From Costus lasius (lineage: Eukaryota; Streptophyta; Magnoliopsida; Zingiberales; Costaceae): a stretch of 64,000 nt of DNA. Position 1 is the first letter of the stretch. Each line of letters opens with the position of its first letter. Positions 41,301 to 51,236 of the stretch are shown piece by piece. The notes below the pieces were generated by a model, which saw nothing but the letters and a program-made list of their open reading frames with translations, made no database searches and was not told where the DNA came from. The translations under genes were made by a program, and so were the position numbers. The stretch is from the NCBI GenBank assembly GCA_027563935.2, contig CM050451.1, positions 106,171,565 to 106,235,564 on the forward strand, in the 5' to 3' direction.

Positions 41301-44300
41301 GCGTTGTCATGCTCTGTTGCTTGCGTGTGCGTCCTACATTCGATCCCACGTTTAGGCGGATGAGGTCCCTCACTCCTCTTGCTTTCTCCTTTGCTCGTCT
41401 AAGTGAGGCAGCTTCTCCCCTCTTCTCGGTGCATGCAACCCTGTCACTTTTGTGTGCTATTCTATGTGTTCTATGTGGGTATTTAGTCGCCTACATGCGA
41501 CTGGCCCTTCCCCAACGCCCTATGTGGTATCCGCTGTTCGCGTGTGTGCACCATCGTCTGCGCAGTGTTTCAATTTGTTGGGTTAGGCTGAGATGTGGGT
41601 GTTCACGTCTGCCAATCGCACCCGTGTACTATTTTGTCCCTTGTGTGGGACTGTTTTCTTTCGGAGTCTTGCGTGGCTCTCCATTTTAGCATCAGAAAAA
41701 GAAAAAAATATTAGCACTAATTTTGGGCATGACAAATAGTTCATACCAGTCTAACTTGTATCAGTATAGAGTTTGTCCTGACATATGTATATATAATATT
41801 ATTAAAGGTACCAATTGGCATGTCAATGCAAGTCAGTATGTATAGTACACTAGTATGGATTAGTATTTAAATTCTTGTTTATAATATAATTAATAATTTG
41901 TTTCTGGTTAGTTTCAACTTTTAATAATATGAGTAATAATAATAGTCTTGTTTCTCTTTAAAAGCAGCATAAAACTAAAATGATTGGTCATTTTTATTTC
42001 CATCGCACTTGTTGTATGCTTTAACTTGTGTTCAAGATGGTATAATAAAAATAGATAAGCATGTTAATAAATTAAGAAATGCCAACTCTATAGATTGTTT
42101 TAAACCTAGAGAATAAGAAGTTTAAAACTATATATTATTGTAGCTTTTATTATCATATAAAAAATTTAAGTTTAATACAAACACTAAATGGAAAACTACT
42201 TACAATATGGTAATTGTTGTATGCTTATAAATCATAAAGATCCTTTGACTTTGTGTTATAACAAAAAAAAGGCCAAATGAATTTGCATGCTAAATTATTG
42301 CATACTAATTTAGATGTTTTTATAATTCTATTATTCAAGCTAACTAATGATAAACAAATTATTCAAAACATGTTAAATAATTTAATCATAAATTATTTTT
42401 TTACTTATTCATATTTTCTCTACAAATAGAAATAATCTATAGCACTAGAAATATAGAATTAGATGGGGCTAATGAGAAAAAAAACTGAACTGTCTCCATT
42501 AGTATAAGTGTTATAAATAGGGAAATAAAATTGCACCTATTCCATCAACCCCCATTAATCTGCAGCACTAAAAATATTACTAGTAAAATATAGTATTTAA
42601 AATAAAAAAATACTTTTGTAGGCATATCTTTTAACATTAGTGAAGTGACATTTTACTTAATAATAGAAATGATACAACTTTTAAGAAAATCAATTAAAAA
42701 ATTTTGATACAATATTATAGCAGGGATCAATAAAAAAATTATACTCTGTTGTCTCTGCTATACATGATCTACTAATTGCTTTGATATCTACAATAGTATC
42801 TGAATCTTCTTTTGGTACACGATGAAGTGTTGAATGACAAGTGAAGTAGAATGAATAAAATGAGTTAAAATGTGCATATGCTTGAACAACTAGTTAGATG
42901 CTAAACATTGTCTACAAGGAAAAAAAGTTCTCTCAACTTCATCAGATTTAGAAGAGGAATATGAGCATCAACGTGTATAAGCAAGTGATAAAACAAGCAC
43001 TAATTGTAATATACAATAGACTAGTTTATGCAATCTAATTAAAGCAAAGTGGACAGCATGTTCCATGTGGCATCTGAGCATCCAATGCATATTAATTAAG
43101 GGTGGCTACGATCGGGTACCCACGTTTTTACTCTAAACCTGAACCCGACCTACAACCCAGGTCGGGTATCCTATTATATAACTCGAACCTGGGTTGGGTA
43201 TTTAAACGGGTACCTGACTAAATAAAAAATAAAATTATTTATTTTTTATAATTTATAAAATATAATTTAAAAATAAAAATAAATATATTTATATAATAAT
43301 TATTTATTATTATTTTTATATTTTTAATAGTAACAAATATTTATATAATAGTTATTTTATTATTTATATTTTAATAATAAAAAAATATTTATATTTATTA
43401 TTGAAATAGGGTATCGAGTACCGGGTATCTGCATCCCTAAACTCGAACCCGTTTAAAACCCAATCTATCAAACCTGAACCCGTCTCATTTAGTTAATCGG
43501 GTACTCGAATCCGTCCTAAACTGGTCCAGTCGGGTTGGGTACCTGTCTGAACTGGGTTAGGTTGCCACCCCTAATATTAATTGGTTAATACAAATTAAAT
43601 AATATCTTTAGTTTAAATAATTTTTATTAGTTATTAGGCTTCACAAAAATAACATTCTTCCCGATCATTGTTATGGCCCGACCCTCAGCTCTTGGCTCCT
43701 TGGGCTCTCAACCCAGCCCAGCCTAGCCCTCGGCTCTTGGCTCCTTAGCCCAGCCTTAGGCCGACCATAACTAAGTCAGGTCTAGGGTCTCCGAATCCCG
43801 GCCGGATAAACCGCACAAATTTCATCTGCAACATGATTCGACCCCTAGATATGACCCTCACGAGTCATGACCCTTTAACCATTGGGCTGCAGATGAAATT
43901 TGTGCGGTTTATCCGGCCGGGATTCGGAGTCCCTAGACCTGGCTTGGTTATGGTTGGCCTAAGGCTGGGTTAAGGAGCCAAGAGCCAAGCGTCGAGGGCT
44001 AGGCTGGGCTAAGCTGAGAGCCCAAGGAGCCAAGAGCTGAGGGTCGAGCCATAACAATCATACAATCAAGTTTCCATACACAAGAAATCTAATTCAATGA
44101 TGATTCTAATGAAGGCAGGGTGTTGCAACTTGTCTAATGAAAAGGATAACTTCTTAACTTGATAAACATAAAACCATGTGACCTAATTGAAAATACTTAA
44201 AATCAAGTTAATAGAAATAAGCTTGTTATGTCTTATAAACCATTACAATTCTCCTCTTACATTTGATGTGGGGCTAAATTGAGTTATTGAGGCATTTGAT

Positions 44301-45972
44301 GTGGAGCTAAATTGAGTTATTGAGGTGCCACTATTTCCCCATGTTAAAATTTGACATCTCATTAGGGTTTGACTCACAATACAAAGTCATCTTTAGTCAA
44401 CATGTGAGGCAAGCCTAATAGTGACTCTACCATCCATAGCTCTCACCATGTCTAAAACTAGGTTTGCTTTGATATCATTTATTACAACTTGGCTAATGGG
44501 AAAATTAACTTGATAAGCTTGCAATCACATGGCCCAACTAAAAATGCCCAAGAATAAGATAATAGTAGTAAGATTTTTGGACCTTATATATTGTCATAAA
44601 TTTATTCTTATTTCAATATGGGACTAAACCAAGGTATCATATTTCATACCTAAAAGAAGATTGCTAATTTGTACATTTAGCTTTTTGCATAAAATAATGT
44701 TTTTTTCTCATTGTTGTGTTGGAAACTCATATGTTATTCCTTTTTTCATAAGAATAGCATTACTGAGAATGCTTATATTGAATAAATCTTCAATATTTTT
44801 TTTTTTAAAAATAGAATCAATATTATATATTTTTTAATAAAAAGATATTGAATGGATATGCATATGCACCTGCATACACAATTGCTTAATGCATTCACCT
44901 AAACTCCTTTTGCAGGTATAAGCTTTGATAAGATTGGTTATAATGCAAGCTCAAATAGAATTGCATATGATTTGGTTGACCGCAGGAAACTCTCATCAGT
45001 TCTACCACAAAAAATTGAAGTTGAAGTTGTTTAACATTAGATAAGAAACAAGCATATCACTTTAGCCTGCCTGTTTATCTAAAACCAAACCAGAAGGTAT
45101 AGTAAGAATCCTATTTGATATCTTATCAGCTAAATAAACAAGATCCACTAATCAGTTTTTCAGCACAGATACCTTCGAGAAAAAACTGTTTATGTTTTAC
45201 CAACGTATAAAATATGGAAAGATAATATTTTTTTGCACCTTGCTTGAATCATCGCTACTCTTTTCCAGTTAAACAACAACCAGAACTAATCATGCAGGTA
45301 TTGTTGGATCAGGTAAAGAATTACCTTCAAGTGTGCATTGTGTCGCTTACCAGCCCTCCATCGCCGTATTTGTCCATCATGCATGGTCCTAAATCTGAAC
45401 TTAAAAGACCTTAAAAAACCAAGAAGAAGAAGAAGAAAGAAGATTATATAAGGGATAAACATTCTAGGGCAAAATTTTCCCACAAGACTGAATCATAAAC
45501 CAAACCTACGAGTAAGACTTGAGCTTATATTTTTTCACTTTAGAAGTAACGGGCGTAAGAGGCGCCCTCGATCTCTCCTTTGCCGCATAGAAACGTGATT
45601 GAGTCGCCTAAATTCCATCAAGAGATAAACAAGGTAAAAAATATCAAATAATAAAGTGAATGAAATAGAATCGCCCAAATTAGCAAAAATGTAAGTTGTA
45701 TCTCAGCCGAAAATGTTTCGATTGGCCACTGGCGATCAAAAAGAAGGGAGATCAAAAGTTACCCGTAGAAACTGCGTTGGGGGGTAAAACCCCAAACCCG
45801 GCGGCCCGTTGCGGAGGCCTGCGAAAAAAGAGTACGAGGAAACAGGTTTCTGGATAGAGGGATTCACGGGGAACGCCATTGACGCGATGCATCGGGAAGA
45901 AGAGGGAGAAAGGGCGGGGCGGTAAGCTGAGAGCAAATGTTGGCCGAACTTGGGGATCCATCGCACCGGCAT
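35389..45972 (-). CDS. bL35m: Mitochondrial large-subunit ribosomal protein bL35m
   Basis: A small basic protein of the mitochondrial ribosome large subunit. Four exons on the minus strand: 45763-45972, 45510-45607, 45325-45409 and 35389-35478. They give 160 residues, and the frame closes across all introns, including split Ser103 between exons 2 and 3. Exon 1 is an Arg/Ser-rich targeting sequence with no acidic residues. The bL35 core begins around LTPVTSKVKKYKLKSYSS, continues FRTMHDGQIRRWRAGKRHNA in exon 3, and ends TKKAKRRLRRPEVV...KKLNFCG in exon 4, matching plant bL35m to the last residue. The surprise is intron 3: 9846 bp holding a solo LTR, a hAT MITE and a large hairpin. A TATA-like TTTATAATATAG lies about 75-85 bp upstream of the ATG on the minus strand. 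The assignment is firm; that all of intron 3 is spliced as one unit is inferred. Confidence 0.93.
35479..40097 (-). other. Distal half of bL35m intron 3, no gene recognised
   Basis: AT-rich intron DNA. At 39180-39610 on the plus strand there is a decayed coding-like stretch with several stops (including a 62-codon open piece at 39419-39607) that might come from a transposon protein, but no catalytic motif is visible. At 39870-39980 a run of phrases built on GGTACAT, ACCAAT and TGGTACATGC forms a degenerate repeat that resumes after the solo LTR. Confidence 0.5.
40098..41734 (+). mobile_element. Solo LTR inside bL35m intron 3
   Basis: A GC-rich block of 1637 bp in otherwise AT-rich intron DNA. 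It begins TGTTAGGCCTGATTTGACC, which resembles the start of the LTR at 47140-48315 read on its own strand (TGTCAGGTCTGGTTCAAC), and it ends TTTGGGCATGACA. Flanks GATAG on the left and AATAG on the right look like a 5-bp target duplication with one change. Open frames inside (for example 41243-41689) show no recognisable protein and are best taken as chance frames in GC-rich LTR DNA. Confidence 0.6.
40496..40757. repeat. Two tandem copies of a 131-bp unit within the solo LTR
   Basis: The phrase TTGCAGCGGGCGGTCTCAAC occurs at 40530 and again at 40661. The flanking sequence (GAGAGGCC before, GAGCCTCGATCATCGAG and GATGGCAACCGCG after) repeats with the same 131-bp spacing. The copies differ at scattered positions, so the duplication is not recent. 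Confidence 0.75.
43098..43574. mobile_element. hAT-type MITE with 8-bp target duplication
   Basis: The element starts AAGGGTGGC and ends GCCACCCCTAA, so it has inverted ends of the GGGGTGGC type common in plant hAT MITEs. TATTAATT lies directly outside both ends (43090-43097 and 43575-43582), a perfect 8-bp duplication as hAT insertion makes. Near both ends are phrases of the CGGGTACCC / GGGTACC family; the middle is nearly pure AT. No coding capacity. It sits in bL35m intron 3. Confidence 0.78.
43667..44058. repeat. Large foldback: inverted repeat with ~165-bp arms and 57-bp loop
   Basis: The left arm (43667-43830) and right arm (43888-44058) are near-complete reverse complements with scattered substitutions and a small gap. 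The inner ends read CAAATTTCATCTGCA and TGCAGATGAAATTTG; the outer ends read ATTGTTATGG and CCATAACAAT. The loop spans 43831-43887. The arms are GC-rich inside AT-rich intron DNA and contain the internally repeated phrase CTCTTGGCTCCTT. Flanks show no clear target duplication. A transcript of bL35m or of either strand could fold into a long hairpin. Confidence 0.88.
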
Positions 45973-46077
45973 CCTTCTACTTCCCGCAGGGCGCAGACAG
46001 GGAGGCGGAGCGAAGAGTGATTTCAGTCGGCTCAGGTTGAACTATATTATAAATGAGCTCAAGTCGGCACTCCCAGG
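45973..46077 (-). promoter_or_regulatory. bL35m core promoter, closed off by an LTR
   Basis: Reading upstream of the bL35m ATG on the minus strand, a short leader is followed by a TATA-like TTTATAATATAG at about 46045-46056. LTR-like sequence begins at 46078. If that boundary is right, only about 105 bp of native upstream DNA remains next to the gene. Confidence 0.4.
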
Positions 46078-47139
46078 TATCAGGCTCTGATCAATGGCCC
46101 TACCCAAGCCCAAACTCAGCCCAAACAGTATAGTCAAACAGAGATGTTTGACCCACTGTTAGAAACGGGACGCGACTTTCGTCCGCGTCAATGGCCTCTT
46201 CCTCGATTGCGTCAGACACGGTTGCTCGAGCGGCGTTGGTGAAGTCTCTAGAGGAAGACGCGGACGGCGGGATCTTCGGGTGAGCGGCGCAAGCAGTGCC
46301 AGGCGGGTGCGCCACCACCGACGACGGCAAGGCGCACCGTCGTCCTCTCCAGGCAGAGAGAGAGAGAGAGCCGAGAGCTGTAAGCAGCGGCGAGTAAGGC
46401 TGCCGACGAGTGGAGAGTTGAGTGAATGTAAACCGGCGACGGAGGCGTCGCCGACGAGAGGACTACGTGGGAGAGGGGCGGGCGACGAGGGTCGCCGGGG
46501 CCTGAGAGTTCTAGAGGAGTTTTGTAAGCTTCAGAGAGGAATAAAATCCGAGTTTTCCTCTCCACCCCTCTCCATTGTTTCCTCTGCTTCTGGTGTTCAC
46601 AGCGGTGAATTCCGGTCGGCGGCAAGGCTAAGACACAGACGGCGTCTTTCCCTTGCCAGCTCCTTTCCTCTCCGGCGAGCTCACAAGCGTGGCGGCGCTC
46701 GATGGCAGCGGCGACGCAGGCGGGGTCGCAAATTGCGTGGAAGAAGACGAACGCGATCCGCGTCCGTTTCGAGGCAGACGCTTGATTTTGACCGGGTCAA
46801 AATCGGAGCGGTGATTCGATTTTGAGTAAAATTTGGTGGCTGACGTAGCAACGACGTCAGCAAGGGCAAATTCGCGCGCGGCAAATTCGATCGGGAGGGC
46901 TGACGTCAGCCGAAGCAAAAATCAAGCAGCGTGGCGTTGATTGGTCAAAATTGGTTTGACCAGAGAAAGTAATTTTTAAACTAAGTTTTCGATCTTTTCG
47001 GCTGATTTTCTGATTTGGGGATAAAAGTTCTGGACGGAGAATTAGGGTTAGAGTTTTCAATTTATGGGTGATTTTACACCCGGAAAACCCTAAACCTAGG
47101 GAGTTCACGCCCCGGAGATTAGGGATTCACGCGGTGCAT
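46078..47139 (+). mobile_element. LTR related to the gag-only element, plus orientation
   Basis: It starts TATCAGGCTCTG followed by CCCAAGCCCAAACTCAGCCC, comparable with the start of the neighbouring LTR read on the minus strand. The middle shares GTAAGCTTCAGAGAGGAATA with the partner's GTAAGCTTTTGAAGGGTAAT. The right part shares GATTTTGACC...GTCAAAATC, TGACGTCAGC and AAAACCCTAA phrases. The right end is degenerate, so limits are approximate. A start codon at 46191 opens a 30-codon frame (MASSSIASDTVARAALVKSL) ending beside a GTGAGC donor; it could be a stray first exon but has no visible continuation. Confidence 0.5.
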
Positions 47140-48315
47140 TGTCACGCCCCGGCCTAATGGTGGTCCGACGGATCACCAGACCGGGTGTGAGACACTAGGG
47201 TTTTCGGCAAAATCTCACCCCAAATAGAAACCCTAACTTCCCCGATTAATTTTTATCCCCAAATTACAAATCGCACGGAAAACAACCGGAAAACCCTAAC
47301 CCTAGATCAGAAATTATACCTCTGGTCATCCGGTCAATGCTAGAATCGCCAACTGCTAAGATTTGCCCTTGCTGACGTCACACTGATGTCGGCTGCCCGA
47401 TTTGGTCGCACTTGATTTTGCCACCTGCGAAATTGGTGTTCCGATCTTGACCCAATCAAAATCAGAACGTTACTGTTGCTTCACGTTCACGCCGAGCGTC
47501 GCCGAGCTCTGTTCTTGCCGCCTTCTTCGTCGAGCACCACCTACACTCGCGGGCTCGCCAAGGAAAGTTCGCCGAAGTCTCCGGTAGGGAAAAACTACCG
47601 CCTCCCTCAATCTCTCGACGTCGCCGATTGGAGATCGCCACCCGAACTGGTGAAGGAGCATATAGCAGGGAACAGAGATGGAGGAGAAGAAACTTTTATT
47701 ACCCTTCAAAAGCTTACAAGCTCCCCTATTCCCAACGACCCTAGTTGTCGGTGTCCCTTTTCCCCTCCCTCGTCAGCGACCCCTATCGCCAGTTCCAATC
47801 TCTCAAAGTCTTCCCTCAAAACTCTCTCGTCACCAGCCAGAAGCTCTCCTAAGCTTCGCTCGCTTGATGGTTGGTTGCTCTCGAAGGTCGAAGGTCTCTG
47901 TCGATGATCCCTCTCCCTGATCGCCTCGTCGCAGCTTTAAAGAATAGAGGCAGAGACGCCGCCTCTTGCCGCGTCCGTCGCTCCTGATCCTTCCGCCTGC
48001 TGCCGCACGCACGATGTCGTCGGACTCAGTCGCCTTCCCTCGCACACCGCCATGCCATCGCCCACGTTCGCGTGGTCCAAGAGAGACGTTGTCGCTGCAT
48101 ATGATCTCCGCGGAGAGGACGCCGCTACGTCCGTCTGCCTCCAAGTGGTCTGCGAAGAAATCGCGTGCCATCCCTGCAATTTGGGGTCAAAATTCCCCAT
48201 TGACCGGGTGATCTTACCCTTCAATCGAATTCTGACTTCTCCATTACCGCATGGGTTTGGGCTACCTCTCGGTCCAGTGGGCTTTGGGCTAGACCGAGTT
48301 GAACCAGACCTGACA
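47140..48315 (-). mobile_element. LTR of the gag-only element, minus orientation
   Basis: This 1176-bp block begins (plus strand) TGTCACGCCCCGG and ends CCTGACA, giving inverted TGTCA/TGACA ends. On the minus strand it follows directly after a gag-type zinc-knuckle region, with a purine-rich TTTGGGCAGAGTAGAAT just before it as a candidate polypurine tract. It would therefore be the 3' LTR. The strand signal GTAAGCTTTTGAAGGGTAAT may mark the polyadenylation area. It abuts the oppositely oriented LTR at 46078-47139. Confidence 0.68.
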
Positions 48316-48763
48316 ATTCTACTCTGCCCAAATTGGACATCATCCTCGATGTCTGTCACGGGCAGATCTCTCGCAACTATCGCCCCAATCCTCAAAGCAC
48401 TGATTCTCACCTCCTCGGTGTTGGTTTCAGCTTCCTCAGCTGGTTCCTGCACTACCATCGCCATGAGTTTCTGCCTGGACGGACAATCCTTTACCCAGTG
48501 AGGACCGCCGCACAAGAAGCAACCCTATGGCTCCAAATTCGCGTTCGTCCTTCCCGCAGGACGATTTGTCTCTCATCGTCCCGGTGAACCCCTGTCCTGC
48601 CGGAGAAAGGGTCTGCCCCTTTTTGGAACTCTAGCCCTCGGCAGGAAGCCGCGCTTCGGTGGTGAACTAGATTTCCTTGGTGGTGCTGATCTGGAATGAG
48701 GATGATCCACCAAAGACTTGGCCACCGCTACAGCCGCCCTCCAGTCAAGTGGGGAGTGTCGTT
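48316..48763 (-). pseudogene. Gag remnant (zinc-knuckle half) of the gag-only element
   Basis: On the minus strand, DWRAAVAVAKSLVDH is followed by a Pro/Arg/Ser-rich linker and then a CCHC knuckle, CFLCGGPHWVKDC (C-X2-C-X4-H-X4-C), as in Ty3 gag of chromovirus type. The frames are interrupted by at least one stop and one shift. Its N-terminal partner lies at 62384-62568, so the gag was split by the Athila-like insertions. After the knuckle region comes the LTR; no protease, reverse transcriptase or integrase is seen between them. Short-range continuity suggests a terminal-repeat element carrying only gag. Confidence 0.7.
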
Positions 48764-49143
48764 GGGGCCTGAAGAAGTGGACCAGGCCCACAAATTTACA
48801 CAGCATGAATGAAAAGCATAATAACCATAACAAAGTGCGGACATAAGCAAGAAAAATAATGTCATACAAGTCTGTCACAGAGTGGGGCCTGAAGAAGTGG
48901 ACCAGACCCACGAATAAAATGGCATACAAGATACAATGCCAGAATATCCATCACAGAATAGAAGTATCCATCCAAACATAGCAAAGTCAAGCGATCACAG
49001 TTAAATAGCCACATGCAGTAGGAAAATAGAAACCGAAGTATAGAAAGCTCACCCACTCTAAAAGTTTGTATAGTCCTCTATGCAATATCATGATGTGAGA
49101 TGAGTGGATGATGACGCCGATGCTGATTGGGGGGGGGGGGGGG
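48764..49143 (-). mobile_element. 3' untranslated remnant of the outer Athila-like element
   Basis: This stretch matches the non-coding region after ORF3 in the inner copy (GGGGCCTGAAGA-GTGGAC, ATGGCATA-AAGATACAATGCCA). The phrase GGGGCCTGAAGAAGTGGACC occurs twice, at about 48764 and 48884. The expected polypurine tract and 3' LTR are missing, and the sequence passes straight into the gag remnant near 48763. A run of 15 G (49129-49143) lies directly beside the stop codon of the next ORF. Confidence 0.65.
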
Positions 49144-51102
49144 CTACCTCCGCTTGCGCGAGCGAGAGCTCTTGCTCTTACCGTGTGCGCTATAGTCGGG
49201 CTCGGCCTCCTCGTCGGAAGAAATGTTCATGCAAGCTATTGTTTCCTCGGAGAGTGCAGATAGCCGATTATCCATGATCGATATCTTCTCCCAGACGGAT
49301 CCCATCATCTTGTGTTGTCTCTGCATGTGTGCTTCCATGGACTCCCAATGCGAAGATTGGTTCTGCCGGATGTGGGTAACGGTGGTGTCCAGGTGATCAA
49401 TCATCTCCCGTTGATGGAGTTGCTCTTCTTTAATTTCCTGCAATACAGACATCATAGAGTCGTGAGAAGAGGTGCCACCAAAAGAAAAGGCGCCTGGTGC
49501 TGGTGGTGCAGTGTCGACTGGATCGGGCTGTGCGTCCTCAACTGGCCGGATACGCCAGTTTCCACGGACTCTGACTGATGTGTGCTCTGGGTTCGGCAAG
49601 GGTAGGCAGAATGGGCTCCCTTTAAATGTCATGCAATATGAATCACCCTTGTGAATGATCAGCTTCATGGCAACACAAGACTCAATGTCGAGCCTGTTGC
49701 TGCCAGTAGCTTCCAATGTGCCGTAGGGGATGATGCCCAGAGAAACTGCCAAAGGTGTGATCAAGCCGCCAATCACTATCGCCCCCTTCAAAGAACGGGC
49801 GACGCGGCTGAATTGCTTTGCCAGATAGTACCTAGAGTCCACTCTGAAACTGTGAAGCATACACCAGAGATAAAATAGCTCGGTCTGCCGAACCATACCA
49901 TCACTCTCGCTGTGGCCAAATAGGGTGTGGGCCAACACGCAGTGGACATACTTGATCACTGGGTTGCATAAGCTAGATGCATGGGCATACTTGATTACTA
50001 ATGTAGGTGGCTTGAGATGTTCGATGACTTCAATCTTCGCTCTGTCCACCTCTATCCCTCGTTCAGATACTAGGTGCCTAAGGACAATGCCTTCCTTGAC
50101 CATGAAGTGACACTTCTCCCAGTTCAAGACTAGGTTCACCTCTTCGCACCTCTGCAAAACCTTAGACAAATTAGACAAACAATGATGAAATGAAGAACCA
50201 TATACAGAAAAATCATCCATAAATATATCCATGAAATCTTCGTTAAAATTAGAAAATATGGCCATCATTACTCGCTGAAAGGTCGCGGGGGCGTTGTAGA
50301 GGCCAAAGGTCATCCTTCTGTACGCATATGTGCCATAGGGACATGTGAAAGTTGTTTTCTCTTGGTCATCCGGGTGGATAGGGATCTGGAAGAAACCTGA
50401 AAAGCCATCCAAAAAGCAAAAATAAGAGTTATGCGCTAATCTATCTAACATCTGATCTATAAATGGAAGAGGGAAATGATCCTTTCGCGTAGCCGAATTC
50501 AACTTCCTGTAGTCTATGCACATCCTGTATCCCGTGACCGTGAGCGTAGGTATCATCTCGTCTGCCTCGGTCTTTATCACTGTGATGCCGCCTTTCTTGG
50601 GTACAACATGTACTGGACTTACCCAAGAGCTGTCTGAAATTGGATATATAACTCCGGCGTCTAGTAGTTTGAGCACTTCTTTCTTCACTACATCCTTTAG
50701 ATGCGGGTTTAGTCGGCGCTGGAGCTCTACATAAGGTTTACTGTTGTCTTCCAATAGGATCCTGTGCATGCAAATAGAGGGGTTAATTCCTTTTATGTCA
50801 TCTAATGAGTAACCTATTACCTTCCTATGGAGACGAAGTTCATTAAGCAGTAATTCGGTTTGCTCCTTGTCCAACGCCGCACTAACAATCACGGGGCATG
50901 TACAATCGTCGCCCAAGAACTTGTATCTCAAAGTGCTGGGCAAGTTCTTGAGTTCAATTTTCTTTTGTTCCCGAGTCTCCTGAATTTCTTCTTCCTTGTT
51001 ATCTTCGCTTGCATCAGTTTCCAGCAATGCAGCAAGAACCTCAGCCTCTCCTTTATCATCCTTGTTAATAGAATTAGTCAGAGCAAGTTCCAGCGGGTCC
51101 AC
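49144..51102 (-). pseudogene. Outer Athila-like element: truncated reverse transcriptase fused in frame to ORF3
   Basis: A 652-codon open frame. Residues 1-110 are a linker after protease; about 115-367 are Ty3-type reverse transcriptase with LDGFSGFFQIPI (232-243) and the catalytic FMDD at 294-297. After PPT at 367 the text changes abruptly to ASSLCNPVIKYVH..., which is the middle of the Athila-specific ORF3 also seen at 54473-56148. The rest of reverse transcriptase, RNase H, integrase and the start of ORF3 are absent. The joint lies at about 49980-50003, beside two similar ATCAAGTATG-CCA phrases, suggesting microhomology. The tail is Lys/Arg/Ser-rich (KSKSSRSRKRR), like a nuclear localisation signal. 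The fusion keeps the frame open, but function is not implied. Confidence 0.88.
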
Positions 51103-51236
51103 TTCTCTCCTAGGCGGCTCATCATTCTATATAGCTTTCTCCACAATGTCAATGTTGCAGCATGTACCTGCAAGAGAAGGTTTTTTCAAGGTGTCAGTTA
51201 AATCAAATTGAATAACGTTGCCACAGATGTTCAATG

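Noticed and set aside
41243..41689. 148-codon open frame in the bL35m intron
   Set aside because: It is inside the GC-rich solo LTR, has no recognisable domain, and its Cys/Arg-rich text reads like a chance frame.
43831..43887. tRNA-like gene in the loop of the foldback
   Set aside because: The loop has a few tRNA-like words (GATTCGACCCC) but no cloverleaf that pairs correctly and no recognisable A and B boxes.
45286..45483. A single-exon 65-residue membrane-like protein
   Set aside because: The hydrophobic N-terminal part is translated intron; the real coding part is exon 3 of bL35m (45325-45409).
46191..46281. Possible first exon of a divergent gene (MASSSIASDTVARAALVKSL then GTGAGC)
   Set aside because: No matching downstream exon could be found, and the position falls in the LTR-like block; kept only as a remark there.
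46280..46825. 181-codon Arg-rich open frame upstream of bL35m
   Set aside because: Arg/Ser-rich text in GC-rich LTR-like DNA, with overlapping frames on the other strand; no motif.
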